Shown piece by piece: positions 63,474-64,000 of a stretch of 64,000 nucleotides of DNA (the first letter of the stretch is position 1; every line of letters begins with the position of its first letter). The DNA lies in NCBI RefSeq assembly GCF_001623875.1, contig NZ_LWAE01000002.1, forward strand, positions 496,001 to 560,000, written 5' to 3'. A program made the translations under genes and the position numbers. This DNA is from Clostridium magnum DSM 2767 (GTDB taxonomy: Bacteria; Bacillota; Clostridia; Clostridiales; Clostridiaceae). The notes under the pieces were generated by a model. The model saw only the letters and a list, made by a program, of their open reading frames with translations. It was not told the DNA's origin and did not search any database.

Positions 63474-64000
63474 CTAATCTTCCCCTTTCTGCTCATATAA
63501 GAAGCATCGTACTTGCCTATCCTTATGCTGTAATAGTGGAGGCATAGATTCTTTACAGATAGCCATGCATTTATGGCACCTATCACTAAAGGCGCAACCC
63601 TCTGGCATCTCTAGGGGATTAGGTACAGTACCAGGTATCATAAACAATCTATCTCTATCCTCATCTATTTTTGGAATGGAATTTAAAAGACCTATAGTAT
63701 ATGGATGCATTGGGTTTTCGAATAATTTATTTACAGGAGCTTTTTCAACTACTTTTCCACAATACATAACTACGACTCTATCAGCTACTTCAGCAACTAC
63801 TCCTAAATCATGGGTTATTAACATTATAGAAGTATTAAATTTTTCTTTTAATTTAAGCATGAGGTCAAGTATTTGTGCCTGTATAGTAACATCTAAAGCG
63901 GTAGTAGGTTCATCGGCAATTAAAAGTTCTGGATTACAAGCAAGAGCCATGGCGATCATAACACGTTGTCTCATTCCTCCGCTGAGTTGATGAGGAAAAT
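63474..64000 (-). CDS. oppD: Oligopeptide/dipeptide ABC transporter ATP-binding protein OppD, C-terminal part
   Basis: The gene enters from the right edge, so its N-terminal half with Walker A is outside the window. Visible are the signature [23 protein letters not shown] (core LSGGMRQR), Walker [15 protein letters not shown], the H-loop [11 protein letters not shown] and the C-terminal Cys-rich tail [14 protein letters not shown]. The frame is open to the window end; an internal ATG at 63974 is not the true start. It is the partner of oppF. Confidence 0.93.
   Translation of the reverse strand, partial: FPHQLSGGMRQRVMIAMALACNPELLIADEPTTALDVTIQAQILDLMLKLKEKFNTSIMLITHDLGVVAEVADRVVVMYCGKVVEKAPVNKLFENPMHPYTIGLLNSIPKIDEDRDRLFMIPGTVPNPLEMPEGCAFSDRCHKCMAICKESMPPLLQHKDRQVRCFLYEQKGED

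Noticed and set aside
1-64000. c-di-GMP-I riboswitches, tRNA or rRNA genes, prophage or CRISPR loci
   Set aside because: I looked for their conserved cores and found none.

Overview
The window is AT-rich, low-GC Firmicute DNA and reads as Clostridium sensu stricto. The evidence is poly-purine ribosome binding sites, frequent TTG/GTG starts, cell wall binding repeat 2 (CWB2) surface proteins, a MASE3-type sensor kinase, c-di-GMP signalling genes and a c-di-GMP-II riboswitch. Every gene up to 54.6 kb is on the + strand. The only intact minus-strand genes are oppF and the partial oppD at the right edge; a reductive-dehalogenase-like gene at 54.9-55.6 kb is internally deleted.

Left part (1-14.7 kb): the end of a threonine ammonia-lyase, serC, a Ca2+-type P-ATPase, a GGDEF fragment, bacteriohemerythrin, plsY, an EAL phosphodiesterase, a PAS-PP2C / anti-sigma kinase / STAS partner-switching trio, a flavodoxin, a macro-domain hydrolase and an ABC exporter with an SGNH hydrolase.

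Middle (14.7-49.6 kb): a large envelope region. It starts with a secreted protein of unknown fold. Next comes a compositionally distinct island (MoxR ATPase, DUF58, transglutaminase-like membrane protein, anchored surface protein), bounded by a FecCD permease fragment on the left and a CWB2-gene fragment on the right. A codirectional block then encodes two membrane-anchored extracytoplasmic proteins, a candidate ECF S-component, three large Ig-like surface proteins (two with CWB2 anchors, one with a CFI-box C-terminus), EcfA1-EcfA2-EcfT, a TiaS-like protein and a Cys-rich small protein. I infer that these form one surface-capture and uptake system of unknown substrate; this is the best candidate here for an undescribed system. 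Two FAD oxidoreductases of the anaerobic glycerol-3-phosphate dehydrogenase type follow. After them come a degraded transposase and two more secreted proteins, one a 1764-residue beta-helix/CWB2 giant with a structured leader.

Right part (49.6-64 kb): an aldo/keto reductase gene broken by an in-frame TGA behind a MerR-type promoter, an amidohydrolase, a MASE3 histidine kinase, the deleted dehalogenase-like gene beside a dehydrogenase remnant, an MBL hydrolase, a hybrid kinase with its response regulator, a chemoreceptor behind a c-di-GMP-II riboswitch, and the oppF/oppD end of an oligopeptide ABC operon.

Four copies of a roughly 120-bp two-hairpin element (1832, 5379, 21366, 42071), each directly after ATGA, look like a nonautonomous IS200/IS605-type element, possibly HEARO/omega-RNA related. 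One copy supplies the stop codon of serC. Several genes are in visible decay, so the strain carries recent deletions and insertions. All family calls come from reading the sequence; no database search was run.
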